Assembly: GCA_944376695.1 (NCBI GenBank)
Contig: CALWDM010000001.1
Span: 114,173-178,172 of the forward strand
DNA length: 64,000 nt
DNA from: an uncultured Mediterraneibacter sp.
Lineage (GTDB): Bacteria; Bacillota; Clostridia; Lachnospirales; Lachnospiraceae
Reading direction: 5' to 3'
The first letter of the stretch is position 1. Each line of letters begins with the position of its first letter. The position numbers and the translations under genes are program-made. The notes beneath the pieces were generated by a model. The model did no database searches. It had not been told where the DNA came from and saw nothing but the letters and a program-made list of their open reading frames with translations. This document shows positions 24,450-34,049 of this stretch, in pieces.

Positions 24450-25400
24450 TTACCGTTTAAATTTCCTGATATGTCTGTATGTTGTCCTCACGTTTTTGTC
24501 CGCCAGCAGACGAAGGGCAAAGGCCGCGATATGCACTGCCCGTATCCTGCCTTTCACAGAAATCCTTCCCCGGAGCAACCTGTGTTCAAAATCCGGCCGG
24601 ATCTCTGTACATTCTCCGATAAACGGATAGATCATACTGATCAGGGCGAGCACATAGCCGGTCACAGCCGGATCTGTGAATCCGAATTCCACGTATCCCT
24701 CTGCCTTCCGGGGACGGAGAGTTTTCAGGAAACGCCGCAGTTCCCGCATTGCCTTAAAAAATGCGCTTTTGTGCACCTCATTTCGGACAAACGCGGCCAG
24801 ACGCTCTTTTTTCTTTCCCAATGCCCTTATATTATCACAGATTTTCTGAAAAGTATATTTTATCTTTTCCCAAAATCCCTTTAATCTTTCATACAGAGAC
24901 TGTTTTTGCTTTCTTTTCCGGGCTTTTTCCGGCGAGTCTTTTATCTGTACAGGCTGCGGCCGACTCTCTTGTGATCGACTCTTTTGCGTCTGAATCTCTT
25001 GCGGTCCACTCTCTTGCAGCCCACTCTTTTCCGTCTCACTTTTCTGCGGCTCTTCCGTTTTTTCGGAGTGTTTCGGGACAGGACCGGTCTCATCACGATC
25101 CGTTTTATCGGAAATCACGTCCTCATTTTCTTCCATGCCGCTTCCGAACTTTTTCCAGCCCGCCCGCATCCGCCAGGCAAGCCCGCCGTCCTCATACCGC
25201 ATCTCCCCGGATATCAGGCGGAAGAGCCAGTAAAATTTCAGCCGTCCCCGCAGACTCTCCGGCGTATCTTTCCCCGATGCCTCCAGGCAGTACACGGCGG
25301 GAGCGAGAAGAACGATGGCAGTGAGAAGGATAATGAGCCCCAGGATGCCCAGTATCAGTAATCCCAGTATTTTCAAGATAAGGAGAATGATGTGCAACAT
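24450..25400 (-). CDS. DUF2953 domain-containing membrane protein (YtfI-like)
   Basis: A 316-residue protein with one strong N-terminal membrane helix (residues ~3-37, Leu/Ile-rich) followed by a soluble part. Residues ~50-85 (RGRLKFYWLFRLISGEMRYE) and the C-terminal ~210-290 (YVEFGFTDPAVTGYVLALIS, IRPDFEHRLLRGRISVKGRI) carry the DUF2953 pattern. Between them lies a low-complexity segment rich in Gln, Ser and Glu with repeats of the type QESGPQE and QKSRSQES, probably a flexible linker. It sits directly before gerW as ytfI does before ytfJ. Its biochemical role is not known to me; a forespore-membrane role is inferred only from the pairing. Confidence 0.8.
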   Translation of the reverse strand: MLHIILLILKILGLLILGILGLIILLTAIVLLAPAVYCLEASGKDTPESLRGRLKFYWLFRLISGEMRYEDGGLAWRMRAGWKKFGSGMEENEDVISDKTDRDETGPVPKHSEKTEEPQKSETEKSGLQESGPQEIQTQKSRSQESRPQPVQIKDSPEKARKRKQKQSLYERLKGFWEKIKYTFQKICDNIRALGKKKERLAAFVRNEVHKSAFFKAMRELRRFLKTLRPRKAEGYVEFGFTDPAVTGYVLALISMIYPFIGECTEIRPDFEHRLLRGRISVKGRIRAVHIAAFALRLLADKNVRTTYRHIRKFKR

Positions 25401-25745
25401 CTACCGCCCCGCCTTTTCATATTCTTTCTGCCGGTCCAGTATAAACCGCCGGATATCAGTTCCGCCTGTTTCCCGGTATACATGGTCCGCGATCCTTGTT
25501 GTGACAGTGAGCGCTTCGTCATACCCCGCTGCGATCCCAACGACAAACAGTCCGCTATTCCTGTACACGCGCTGTTTTAAAAGTATACTGGAGAAAAACT
25601 CCAGATGGTTCTGCTCCCCCTGTGACAGCGCGATCACATACACCTGGGGCTGGAGCCTGTTCTGTCTCAGCTTTCTTATGATTTTTTCCTTTTTTTCCTG
25701 CCAGCATTCACTGACACAGAGGTCACAGTAAATTTTCACCTGCAT
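25401..25745 (-). CDS. Conserved hypothetical protein, 114 residues
   Basis: I do not recognise a family. The protein is soluble and starts MQVKIYCDLCVSECWQEKK; Cys residues near 7, 10 and 14 could bind metal, but there is no second pair. The middle has QVYVIALSQGEQNHLEFFS and GLFVVGIAAGYDEALTVTT, alternating beta/alpha in character, as in a small Rossmann-like fold. The stop abuts the DUF2953 start (adjacent bases), so the two are very likely co-translated. It lies 95 bases after pbpA. Real coding status is supported by the tight packing and plausible composition; function unknown. Confidence 0.65.
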   Translation of the reverse strand: MQVKIYCDLCVSECWQEKKEKIIRKLRQNRLQPQVYVIALSQGEQNHLEFFSSILLKQRVYRNSGLFVVGIAAGYDEALTVTTRIADHVYRETGGTDIRRFILDRQKEYEKAGR

Positions 25746-25840
25746 AGCTGTCCTCTTCGATCATCCTGCTTTTATGGTCCTTTGGTCCTTCATACTGCCT
25801 TTCCCATCACATGATCGCGTCACATGACCGTATCGGTTCC

Positions 25841-27346
25841 TCATCTGTAATACGAATCAAGGATTTCCCCGGCGATATTGACTGCCTTGCCCCCGGCGCT
25901 TCCGTCAGAGCCTTCCGTGATCACGCTGATGACCAGCTCCGGATTATCTACGTTCGTAAATCCCACAAACCAGGAATGCGTCTTCTCTCCGTCCACAAGG
26001 CTGTACTCTGCTGTCCCTGTTTTCCCGGCCACAGTGTAGCTGCGCCCGCTCAGAACAGAGCCGGTCCCTTCATTGACTACCGCAGCCATATATTCTTTGA
26101 GCTGTGCGGCTTCCCCGGAAGTCATAAGCCGCCGGTAGCTTTTCGGCACATTCCTGCGCACCTCAGTCCCTGTATAATTTGTCACCTGCTCTACCAGATA
26201 AGGCTCCATGAGCATTCCGCCATTGGCCACTGCCTGAGTGATCAGCGCCATATGATAAGGGCTGACCGTTGTCCTGCCCTGTCCCATCGCTGTCATCATG
26301 ACCTCTGAGACCGGCGCCCCCTCATCGAGGACAAAAGAACTCTTCGTATAGTCCAGGACGCCCGGAAGGGCGGAATTAAAGAGCAGATCCTCTGCTGTCT
26401 CTTTGTATTCCGACAGGTCCAGTGACAGCCCGATATTGGCAAAAGAAGAGTTGCAGGAGTTGGCAAATGAACTCCTCAGATCCTCAAAACCGTGGACCGT
26501 ATTGTTAAAACAGGGGATCGTCGTATCCTCCACTGTGATAGAGCCTGTACAGTCGTAAGTATAAGACTGGTAATCGCTGCTCTGTCTCATATATGCAAGA
26601 GCTGTGATGATCTTGAACACAGATCCGGGCGCATAAGACCCGTTTGTGGCGCGGTTCAAAAGAGGGCTGTTCTCCTCATCCGTATTCAGCGTCTCCCAGT
26701 CAGCAGCAAGATTGTTGGGATCATAGTCCGGCTTTGACACCATAGTAAGGATCTTTCCCGTATCCGCTTCCAGGACCACGACTGCGCCTCTGTTATCTCC
26801 CAGCGCGTCATACGCCGCCTGCTGGAGATCTGCATCAAGAGTAGTTACGACCGTATCCCCCTGGTTCTTCGTCCCGTTAAACTCATTCTGTATTTTCTCC
26901 ACAAAAAATGCATTCGAAGTAAGGAGTTCAAAATTCTCCGCTGATTCCAGCCCGGTCTTTCCAAGCTCTGTATCACTGTACCCGATCACATGGGCAAACA
27001 GGGAGCCATAAGGATAGACCCTTGTCTCCGTGCCGTCTTCCGCCACATCTGTCTGCGCCAGTACGTTTCCGTTCCTGTCAGTGATGTCTCCGCGGACTAC
27101 TTTCTTCGCGAACGCGTCCTGTCTCTGGTTATACGGGCTGTTGACAAACGTATCCGCCCGCGCGATCGTGAAATAGACGAGGTAGCCCATGAGTGCGATG
27201 AACAGGATCACAAAGAAATACGTGATCCATGCAAATTCTTTATTTCGTGCGCGCTCCCGGCTTTTTGCGCGTCCTCTGCCTGGGGACCTCCTCGAATCTC
27301 GGTTCATTCTTCGGCGCTTTTCGGGGCGCTGTTCTTCCCATGCCAT
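25841..27346 (-). CDS. pbpA: Penicillin-binding protein 2-type transpeptidase
   Basis: A class B penicillin-binding protein (501 residues) that cross-links peptidoglycan. There is a short Arg-rich cytoplasmic tail, one membrane helix (~residues 40-60), a dimerisation domain and the transpeptidase domain with APGSVFKI (SxxK serine), SCN in FANSCNSSF (SxN) and AGKTGTAE (KTG), all intact. ATG 27346 is chosen because AAAGGAAG sits seven bases upstream; the frame is open to 27400. Even so, the first 107 bases overlap the end of ftsW in another frame. The ftsW-pbpA pair is the usual SEDS glycosyltransferase plus class B PBP couple. Elongation or sporulation use cannot be told apart here. Confidence 0.92.
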   Translation of the reverse strand: MAWEEQRPEKRRRMNRDSRRSPGRGRAKSRERARNKEFAWITYFFVILFIALMGYLVYFTIARADTFVNSPYNQRQDAFAKKVVRGDITDRNGNVLAQTDVAEDGTETRVYPYGSLFAHVIGYSDTELGKTGLESAENFELLTSNAFFVEKIQNEFNGTKNQGDTVVTTLDADLQQAAYDALGDNRGAVVVLEADTGKILTMVSKPDYDPNNLAADWETLNTDEENSPLLNRATNGSYAPGSVFKIITALAYMRQSSDYQSYTYDCTGSITVEDTTIPCFNNTVHGFEDLRSSFANSCNSSFANIGLSLDLSEYKETAEDLLFNSALPGVLDYTKSSFVLDEGAPVSEVMMTAMGQGRTTVSPYHMALITQAVANGGMLMEPYLVEQVTNYTGTEVRRNVPKSYRRLMTSGEAAQLKEYMAAVVNEGTGSVLSGRSYTVAGKTGTAEYSLVDGEKTHSWFVGFTNVDNPELVISVITEGSDGSAGGKAVNIAGEILDSYYR

Positions 27347-28712
27347 TTCTCGACTTCCTTTCTTTCTTAAGCTTCTCCTGTTTGAGCTTCTCTTCTTCAT
27401 CTTCTCTCAGTATATACAGTCCCTGTATGATGCCGAACATGATCATCGTACTTAATACAGAGCTTCCGCCGTAGCTGACAAAGGGAAGAGTCATTCCCGT
27501 TGACGGGATAAATTTTGTCACGCCCCCGATCTGAAGGAATACCTGGAAAATGTAACACGTCCCGAGTCCGAGAGCGACCAGCTTATAGAAATAATTGTGT
27601 AGCTCCATTGCAATATTTAAAAACATTACATAACAGCTCACGCAGATTAGTATGAGACAGAGCGCGTAGATCACTCCCATCTCCTCCGTAATGGCCGAGA
27701 AGATAAAATCTGTCTCTGATACAGGGATCGTATCCGGCTGTCCCTGGAACAGACCAGTGCCAAACCAGCTACCCGTGCCGATGGCAAACAGTGACTGCGC
27801 CACCTGATACCCGCTGTCCCCGTAAGATGCGATGGGATCCTGCCACGCCTCCACCCTCACCTGGATGTGGGCGAACAGATGATATCCCGCCACAGCGGCC
27901 AGAGCCCCCGCCCCCAGCCCCGCGATGGCATATAACGGCTGTCTTGTCGCAACATACAGCATGACGAGATACACTACAAAAAAGATGAGTGCGGCTCCCA
28001 GATCCGTTGATAAAACGAGGATCAGCACATGGGCTGCAGCGATCGCGGTAGTAATGACCACATTTTTAAAATCTTTTGACTTGTTCAGACTCGCCGCCAC
28101 GAAAAAAACAAACAGGATCTTCACAAACTCTGATGGCTGGATATTAAACCCGAAGATCTCAAACCCCAGCTTTGCACCGCCTGACGTCTGGGCGAATACA
28201 GCCACCACGAGAAGGGCGGCCCCGCCCACTCCGGCGTAGATATAAGTCCACTTGTCCAGAAAGGTCAGCTTCCGTATGAGCACCGGGACGATCAGCCCGA
28301 ACGTTACCCCGAGCACGACAAAGATCAGCTGTCTGATCGCTGTGCCGTAAGGAGAGTCATTGTCAGAAGACAGCCTTGTGATCATGATCATGCCCGCGGT
28401 TATGAGCATGCACATATTATTAACGACCAGCCGGGATACATTCGGATAGATCAGATTGTATAAAAGAATCACTCCGAGCAGCACGACCCCCAGCGCCGCG
28501 TAAATAAACAGGATCCGTATATCCTCTGTGGCGAGGAACATCATAAAGAATGCCGCTGCCTGGAGCAGGAATAAAAGTACATCCTGCCGGATCAGAACCC
28601 TCTTTTCCTCGTCCTCATAATTTCCCGCAAAAATCGAAAAACAGGAAAACGTATATGCAGCCATCAGGATGATGATCAGATATTTTGACAGTTGTATAAT
28701 GATATTTACCAT
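27240..28712 (-). CDS. FtsW/RodA/SpoVE family peptidoglycan polymerase
   Basis: A 490-residue SEDS-family membrane glycosyltransferase that polymerises lipid II with a partner class B PBP, here the next gene. About ten membrane segments are visible, with family motifs GGAKLGFEIFGFNIQPSEF, DLGAALIFFVVYLVMLY, and near the end GVTKFIPSTGMTLPFVSYGGSS. The C-terminal tail (~45 residues) is very basic and Lys/Arg-rich and overlaps the pbpA start in another frame. ATG 28712 (MVNIIIQL) is chosen over upstream in-frame starts because it begins the first helix and follows a GGGGG-type box. It begins ten bases after the U32 gene. Confidence 0.92.
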   Translation of the reverse strand: MVNIIIQLSKYLIIILMAAYTFSCFSIFAGNYEDEEKRVLIRQDVLLFLLQAAAFFMMFLATEDIRILFIYAALGVVLLGVILLYNLIYPNVSRLVVNNMCMLITAGMIMITRLSSDNDSPYGTAIRQLIFVVLGVTFGLIVPVLIRKLTFLDKWTYIYAGVGGAALLVVAVFAQTSGGAKLGFEIFGFNIQPSEFVKILFVFFVAASLNKSKDFKNVVITTAIAAAHVLILVLSTDLGAALIFFVVYLVMLYVATRQPLYAIAGLGAGALAAVAGYHLFAHIQVRVEAWQDPIASYGDSGYQVAQSLFAIGTGSWFGTGLFQGQPDTIPVSETDFIFSAITEEMGVIYALCLILICVSCYVMFLNIAMELHNYFYKLVALGLGTCYIFQVFLQIGGVTKFIPSTGMTLPFVSYGGSSVLSTMIMFGIIQGLYILREDEEEKLKQEKLKKERKSRNGMGRTAPRKAPKNEPRFEEVPRQRTRKKPGARTK

Positions 28713-28722
28713 GTTGCCCCCG

Positions 28723-31188
28723 TTATGATACCCCGCGCCTGAAATGCCCCTGGGTATATTCAAAATCCGGCGCTGAAGGTGAGTCCCCGCTAAGGAAAGC
28801 CTCCGTCACCAGATCCAGGATCTTCCCGGCCTGTTCCCCTGTCTCGATGCTGAACTGGATCCGAAGCATCCCCGGAGCCAGCCTGAGGATCTCTTTCTTC
28901 TGCATCCCGAGATACAGAGGCAGGGTGTTATAGATGACATTGTAACAGTAAGCGCACTGGAACCTTACCGGGAACCGGCCGCCCAGCCTGTCCGTGAGAA
29001 ACGTCATCCCCGGGCTGTGCGTACACCTTCCCGCCGTCCTGGCGATGCACTGGGCCGAGACCATGACCGGGAGATAGCCGTAGACGGTCAGTTCCGCTCC
29101 ACTGATCCCCAGTTGCCCAAGCTCCCGGGCGTTTAATTCCTCCGGAGCGCTGAACCCCGTAACGCCGAGTCTGCTCCAGAACGTTTTTCCAAAGCGGTTA
29201 AACACATATAAATTATGGTCCAGATCGATCTTTTTGTCAAATCCCTCTTCTGCCAGCATCTGATACTGCTCATAATTCCGGATCAGTACGCCGTCCGCCT
29301 CCAGCATATCCACCTTCCTGAGCAGCTCCGCCCCTCTGTCATCTCCCGGTTCTTCCCTGCGGAAGATCCACGGCAGTGCGGCAAAAAGCTCGATGCCCGC
29401 ATCCCTGATATCCTGTACCGCTTTTTTTAATTCTTTGGATCTTTCTGTCTCTTCTGCAAGTCCCAGCTCCGCATAAACACGGCGAAAGCTCCCTGGCGAT
29501 TGTACCGCCGCATCCCTTGTCGCCAGGAGCTGTTCTTCTGTCTCTGCCAGGACAGAAAAAACCGGGGACCACTCACCGTCCGCTTCCCTGTCAGACAGAT
29601 CCATGGCAGCCTTTCTGACTGCCTCAGGCCGGGCCCAATCAGCTATGACTGCTTTTTTCAGCCCCTCCAGCGCAGCCCGTCTCAGAGTATTGATCTGCTG
29701 GACAGGCATAAATACTCCTTCATCCATGCAGATATCCAGTTCCCTGAAACAGAACTCTGTATTCCCCGTCTTCATGATCTGTTCGCGTACTCTCTCTTCG
29801 TCAAGAGGACGGTTCTGGGCCTTCTGGACAGCTCCGTCCGACTGTGCTGTATACGAGACAGCTTTTCCGGCCTCTCCCTCTCGGTTTCCTGACATGCACC
29901 AGACCGTGAGTCCGACAGGCTCTGACATCTTCAGGTTCAGCCGTCCGCAGATTTCCCTCTGGAGCGTTTTCTCTACACAGGTCTCGCGGAGATTTCGGAT
30001 CAGCGTCTCATTCCTCATCCGTTTCAAAACAGTTCCCGGAGTCAGGCGCGTCCCTTTCTGGACGAGGAAGGACAGGGTTTCGCCCGCTCTCACTTCACTG
30101 CCTGCGGTATAATTTCCTTTGCCGCCTGTAATATCGATCACGTCACCCGGGCGGATATCCGTGAGCGCTGTGCAGCGGAGTTCCCGTCCTTTCTGCGAAC
30201 AGACCTTTAGCGCAGGAACCCCCGTATGGTTCGGGCGGTCCAGAGCTATCATCTCCCTGCCATTGTGATTTTTATAATACCCTTCCGAGAAACCGCCCCT
30301 GTTATACAGGTCCATGAGCATTTCCCGGTCTTCAGGCAGCACTTTGAATCCGGCGCGTCCTCTTTCCAGATAAAGGTCCGTATATTTCCGGTACATGGAT
30401 GTGACTCCTGCTACGTACTCCGGCTTTTTCATGCGCCCTTCAATCTTAAACGAATCGATTCCTGCATCTACAAGCTCCGGTATGATCTCCAGAGTACAGA
30501 TATCCTTTGGGCTCAGGTAATACTTCTTCTTCCCGTCCACGGAGTACGGCAGCCTGCACGGCTGGGCGCACTGTCCTCTGTTGCCGCTCCTGCCCCCGAT
30601 CATACTGCTTAAAAGGCACTGCCCGGAATAACAGTAGCAGAGCGCTCCGTGGACAAAGCATTCGATCTCCAGCCCGGTCTCCTCCCGGATCTGCCGTATC
30701 TCTCCAAGAGACAGTTCCCGCGCCGGCACCACGCGTGTGACGCCCTGCTTTTTCAGGAATTTTGCTCCGTAAGATCCGGTCACTGTCATCTGCGTACTTG
30801 CATGGAGATCCATCCCCGGAAAACTCTCTCTTATATACTCGATCACACCGGCATCCTGTACAATGACCGCATCCAGCCCCGCCTCATAGAGCGGCGCCAG
30901 ATAATCGAAAAGATCAGCGATCTCTTTGTCCTTTAACAGCGTATTGACAGTCAGATAAAATTTCTTCCCGAAAAGATGCGCCTCCCCGACCGCCCGGACA
31001 AGCTCCTCCTGTGTGAAATTGTCTGCGAACGCCCTGGCGCCGAACCTGGGTCCGCCGGCATACACAGCATCCGCGCCTGCGCCGAGCGCCGCCCGGAAGG
31101 ACTCATAAGAGCCCGCCGGGGCAAGGATCTCAATCGCCCTTTGCGGAGCGCAGTTACCTGCTGTGTGTATCCTGTCCTTTTCTGTCAT
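28723..31188 (-). CDS. U32 family protein with DUF3656 (RlhA/TrhP-like)
   Basis: An 821-residue member of the U32 family. E. coli relatives RlhA and TrhP hydroxylate cytidine in 23S rRNA and uridine in tRNA; older annotations call them collagenase-like peptidases. The N-terminal barrel shows EILAPAGSYESFRAALGAGADAVYAGG (within which each conserved block is seen) and the U32 signature EIECFVHGALCYCYSGQC with further cysteines in GNRGQCAQPCR, probably iron-sulfur ligands. The C-terminal half (DUF3656-like) ends with a second Cys-containing part (FQCAYCYNVIYN). ATG 31188. It sits between zapA and ftsW. Which RNA is modified is not determinable from sequence. Confidence 0.88.
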   Translation of the reverse strand: MTEKDRIHTAGNCAPQRAIEILAPAGSYESFRAALGAGADAVYAGGPRFGARAFADNFTQEELVRAVGEAHLFGKKFYLTVNTLLKDKEIADLFDYLAPLYEAGLDAVIVQDAGVIEYIRESFPGMDLHASTQMTVTGSYGAKFLKKQGVTRVVPARELSLGEIRQIREETGLEIECFVHGALCYCYSGQCLLSSMIGGRSGNRGQCAQPCRLPYSVDGKKKYYLSPKDICTLEIIPELVDAGIDSFKIEGRMKKPEYVAGVTSMYRKYTDLYLERGRAGFKVLPEDREMLMDLYNRGGFSEGYYKNHNGREMIALDRPNHTGVPALKVCSQKGRELRCTALTDIRPGDVIDITGGKGNYTAGSEVRAGETLSFLVQKGTRLTPGTVLKRMRNETLIRNLRETCVEKTLQREICGRLNLKMSEPVGLTVWCMSGNREGEAGKAVSYTAQSDGAVQKAQNRPLDEERVREQIMKTGNTEFCFRELDICMDEGVFMPVQQINTLRRAALEGLKKAVIADWARPEAVRKAAMDLSDREADGEWSPVFSVLAETEEQLLATRDAAVQSPGSFRRVYAELGLAEETERSKELKKAVQDIRDAGIELFAALPWIFRREEPGDDRGAELLRKVDMLEADGVLIRNYEQYQMLAEEGFDKKIDLDHNLYVFNRFGKTFWSRLGVTGFSAPEELNARELGQLGISGAELTVYGYLPVMVSAQCIARTAGRCTHSPGMTFLTDRLGGRFPVRFQCAYCYNVIYNTLPLYLGMQKKEILRLAPGMLRIQFSIETGEQAGKILDLVTEAFLSGDSPSAPDFEYTQGHFRRGVS

Positions 31189-31231
31189 ATCTGTCCTGAT
31201 CCTTTCCTTCAGAATATTTCTGTAATGAAAT

Positions 31232-31253
31232 GGGCTGTCTATTCTGACAGCCC
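31232..31253 (-). terminator. Hairpin downstream of zapA
   Basis: GGGCTGTC (31232-31239), loop TATTCT, GACAGCCC (31246-31253). The 8-bp perfect stem lies 49 bases past the zapA stop and 44 bases before the U32 start. The T-run is poor on the minus strand, so it may be a partial terminator or processing site. Confidence 0.45.
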
Positions 31254-31301
31254 TCTTTCGTCGTCTTTCGCCTTGCTTTTTTCAAGCCGCATTGCCAGCG
31301 G

Positions 31302-31712
31302 CTATCTTCTCCGGTTTTTCATCTCTGTTTCCAGTTTTACGATCTGCATCTGGAGATCATTGTTCTCCTCTTTCATCTTTGCAAGCTCTTTCTCCGCGTT
31401 TTCCAGTTTGATCTGAGCGGAGATCAGTTCATGCTTCAGATCGTACATCTCTTTATCCTTCAGTTCGATATCACTCTCAAGGGAATCTCCCTGTTTCTTT
31501 GCCTTAAAATAATCGTCTGCGATATTCAGGGCGAGAAGTACATTTCTTGTGTCAGCGCTCTGCTTCCTGTATCCCTCGCTGTTGGCGCACTCCGTGATCT
31601 TGTGGTTCAGGTATGAGGATACTTTCTGCAGATATTCTTCACCTTCAAATCCACTCAAAGTATATACCTTTCCCCCGATCAATACTTCTGTAAAATGTTT
31701 TGCTGAACTCAT
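31302..31712 (-). CDS. zapA: Cell division protein ZapA
   Basis: A 136-residue cytoplasmic protein that bundles FtsZ filaments at the division site. The N-terminal ZapA domain shows TEVLIGGKVYTLSGFEGEEY and SADTRNVLLALNIADDY, followed by a coiled-coil C-terminal half (~70-136) rich in Glu/Lys heptads. ATG 31712 has GAGGAGGA upstream. It follows ruvB in the same direction, a conserved neighbourhood in Clostridia (ruvAB, zapA, U32). Confidence 0.9.
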   Translation of the reverse strand: MSSAKHFTEVLIGGKVYTLSGFEGEEYLQKVSSYLNHKITECANSEGYRKQSADTRNVLLALNIADDYFKAKKQGDSLESDIELKDKEMYDLKHELISAQIKLENAEKELAKMKEENNDLQMQIVKLETEMKNRRR

Positions 31713-31785
31713 AGCTTCCTCCTCGCGTTTCTTACCTGTCTATTATAAACGATTTACCGGCAAAAACCAACAGTTTTTTCGAAAT

Positions 31786-32808
31786 TCATCCCTGCTCCGG
31801 CCGGGGCAGGGGGAGACCGAGGTGGAAGTACGCCAGATCTGTCACGACCCTTCCCCGCGGCATCCGCTGGATAAATCCGTTCTTTAACAGATATGGCTCA
31901 TACACATCCTCCAGCGTTCCCGCATCCTCAGAGATCGCGGCCGCAAGGGTATCCAGGCCCACCGGGCCGCCCTGGAATTTTTCGATCATCGTAAGCAGGA
32001 TGCCCCTGTCGATGTGGTCAAGCCCGTATTTATCCACGTCGAGAAGGTCCAGGGCATAGTCCGCCACTTGTTTTGTGATCTTTCCGTCATATTTTACCTG
32101 GGCGAAATCCCGCACTCTCTTTAAAAGACGGTTTGCCAGCCTCGGCGTACCGCGCGATCTGCGCGCTAGCTCCAGTGCCCCCTCTTCTTCGATCTCCACC
32201 TCCAGCACCTTCGCTGACCTTAAGATAATTGTCATCAGCTCCTCCTCCGTATAAAATTCCAGCCTGTTCACCACGCCAAACCTGTCTCTTAAGGGGGCTG
32301 TCAGCATACCGGCGCGAGTCGTCGCCCCGACCAGCGTGAACTTCGGGAGATTCAGCCGGATAGACCGGGCGCCCGCGCCCTTTCCGATCATTATATCGAT
32401 CGCATAGTCTTCCATAGCAGGATAAAGCACCTCTTCAACCTGACGGTTCAGTCGGTGGATCTCATCCACAAAAAGAACGTCATTCTCCTGGAGACTGTTC
32501 AGGATTGCCGCCATCTCTCCGGGTTTCTCGATCGCCGGGCCGGAGGTCACCTTCATATGCACTCCCATCTCATTGGCGATGATCCCGGCAAGAGTCGTCT
32601 TTCCCAGCCCCGGAGGGCCGTAGAACAGTACGTGGTCCAGAGCCTCATTCCTCGCCTTTGCCGCTTCGATATAGACTTTGAGCGTCTGTTTCGCTTTCTC
32701 CTGTCCGATATATTCAGTCAAAAGCTGAGGGCGCAGCTCGCCCTCGATCTTGATATCCTCTTCCAGATTTTCTGTTGTAATGATCCGTTTTCCCATGACT
32801 GTATCCAC
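31786..32808 (-). CDS. ruvB: Holliday junction branch migration helicase RuvB
   Basis: The AAA+ motor that, with RuvA, drives Holliday junction branch migration in recombinational repair. The 340-residue protein shows [16 protein letters not shown], Walker [13 protein letters not shown], Walker [11 protein letters not shown], sensor 1 [18 protein letters not shown], and the winged-helix C-terminus ending in the PRGRVVT motif. The start is GTG 32808; an ATG four codons on is possible but has a badly spaced ribosome-binding site. It is 15 bases after ruvA. RuvC is not in the window, as is usual in Bacillota, which use RecU. Confidence 0.97.
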   Translation of the reverse strand: MDTVMGKRIITTENLEEDIKIEGELRPQLLTEYIGQEKAKQTLKVYIEAAKARNEALDHVLFYGPPGLGKTTLAGIIANEMGVHMKVTSGPAIEKPGEMAAILNSLQENDVLFVDEIHRLNRQVEEVLYPAMEDYAIDIMIGKGAGARSIRLNLPKFTLVGATTRAGMLTAPLRDRFGVVNRLEFYTEEELMTIILRSAKVLEVEIEEEGALELARRSRGTPRLANRLLKRVRDFAQVKYDGKITKQVADYALDLLDVDKYGLDHIDRGILLTMIEKFQGGPVGLDTLAAAISEDAGTLEDVYEPYLLKNGFIQRMPRGRVVTDLAYFHLGLPLPRPEQG

Positions 32809-32823
32809 ATTCCCTTCATCAGG

Positions 32824-33432
32824 CTAAAAAAGATATTTCAAAGCCTCTTTCAATATATCCTCCGCTGTCGAGCATCCCGGGGATACCTTCTTTACAGCGC
32901 GCAGACTCTCCGAGCTGCCGTATCCCAGAGCGACCAGCGCCTGAACTGCCTCTGACTGCATGTCGCTGTCCGCGGACAGTGGGGCTGCCCCGCCTTCATC
33001 TCCGCGGGCGGCATGTTCCAGCATCTCCTCGATATCCACCTTATCTCTCAGCTCAACGATCAGCTTTTCCGCCGTCTTCTTCCCGATCCCGGGGGCGGCT
33101 GAAATCGCCTTCGCGTCCCCGGACATGATAGCAAACCGCAGTTCATCCGGACTCATGCTCGAGAGGATATTCAGCCCGCCTTTTGGTCCGATGCCGCTCA
33201 CGCCGATGAGAAGCTTGAATATTTCAAGGTCATCCCGTGTCAGGAATCCGAAGAGCTGCATGGCGTCTTCCTTTACATTCAGATAAGTATGCAGCTTCAC
33301 CGTACTCCCGATCTCCGGGAGCCGCGCCATCGACTGCTGCGGCATATACACGCCGTATCCTATCCCCCCTGCGTCTATGACTGCTTTCTGTTCTTCTATG
33401 GCTGCCAGTTCACCTTTTACATATGAGATCAT
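32824..33432 (-). CDS. ruvA: Holliday junction branch migration complex subunit RuvA
   Basis: A 202-residue protein that binds Holliday junctions as a tetramer and loads RuvB. The OB domain starts MISYVKGELAAIEEQ; the helix-hairpin-helix region has GVSGIGPKGGLNILS and APGIGKKTAEKLIVELRDK; domain III at the C-terminus (VQALVALGYGSSESLRAV) contacts RuvB. ATG 33432 follows AAAGGAAG. It is co-transcribed with ruvB and preceded by the Gx transporter gene. Confidence 0.97.
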   Translation of the reverse strand: MISYVKGELAAIEEQKAVIDAGGIGYGVYMPQQSMARLPEIGSTVKLHTYLNVKEDAMQLFGFLTRDDLEIFKLLIGVSGIGPKGGLNILSSMSPDELRFAIMSGDAKAISAAPGIGKKTAEKLIVELRDKVDIEEMLEHAARGDEGGAAPLSADSDMQSEAVQALVALGYGSSESLRAVKKVSPGCSTAEDILKEALKYLF

Positions 33433-33497
33433 TTTATTTTCTTCCTTTTCTCAAATTAGTCCGTATCCTTATCTTTCCGCATGCAAAAAGAAGCCCG

Positions 33498-33992
33498 TCA
33501 GACATTCGTAATATTACGGATGCGCTTAAGCGCTTCCCTGCACACAATGCCAATCAGCGCTCCCGTGATCACTCCGGCAATGAGGAGCACCGGCAGGTAA
33601 TAACCGACATGGTACGTCTCTACAACGATCATCGCCACGATGAGCTGCCCGAGATTGTGGCTCGCTCCACCCGCGATACTCACACCGATCACACTCAAAG
33701 AGCTTCTCGGTTTTAAACAATTCATAACGACAAGGCTTAAAACGGCGCCTGCCAGACTGTACAGGATACCAAACAGATTTCCGAAGATAAAACCCGCCAG
33801 GACCACACGCGTCACGGATAAAAGCAGGGCTTCCTTAAAATCTGTCTTATACAGGACAGTCACAGTCACAAGATTGGCAAGACCGAGTTTCGCCCCCTGA
33901 ATACCGAGATTAACAGGTATCAGCGTCTCAACATAGCTGAAAATCAGCGCAAGCGCTGTAAATACTCCAAAATATGCAGCTCTGTTCTTCAA
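33498..33992 (-). CDS. Gx transporter family membrane protein
   Basis: A 164-residue protein with about five membrane helices and the Gly-rich family pattern NLGIQGAKLGLANLVTV, FGNLFGILYSLAGA and GASHNLGQLIVA. The family is also annotated as heptaprenyl diphosphate synthase component I and resembles EcfS-type proteins; EetB of Listeria's extracellular electron transfer locus is related. The start is TTG 33992, with AAAGGG about seven bases upstream. It follows a NusG domain II protein by 57 bases, a pair often seen near Rnf or ApbE genes; those are 2-8 kb away here. A role in quinone, flavin or electron transfer is an inference. Confidence 0.8.
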   Translation of the reverse strand: MKNRAAYFGVFTALALIFSYVETLIPVNLGIQGAKLGLANLVTVTVLYKTDFKEALLLSVTRVVLAGFIFGNLFGILYSLAGAVLSLVVMNCLKPRSSLSVIGVSIAGGASHNLGQLIVAMIVVETYHVGYYLPVLLIAGVITGALIGIVCREALKRIRNITNV

Positions 33993-34049
33993 TCCCTTTC
34001 CCTTTCCAACAAAACCGGTTCCCAGCGAAGGGACTTTCCCGCGAGCCTC

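Noticed and set aside
25806-25826. Short CACATGA direct repeat before the hypothetical gene
   Set aside because: Only two short copies, probably chance; no supporting context.
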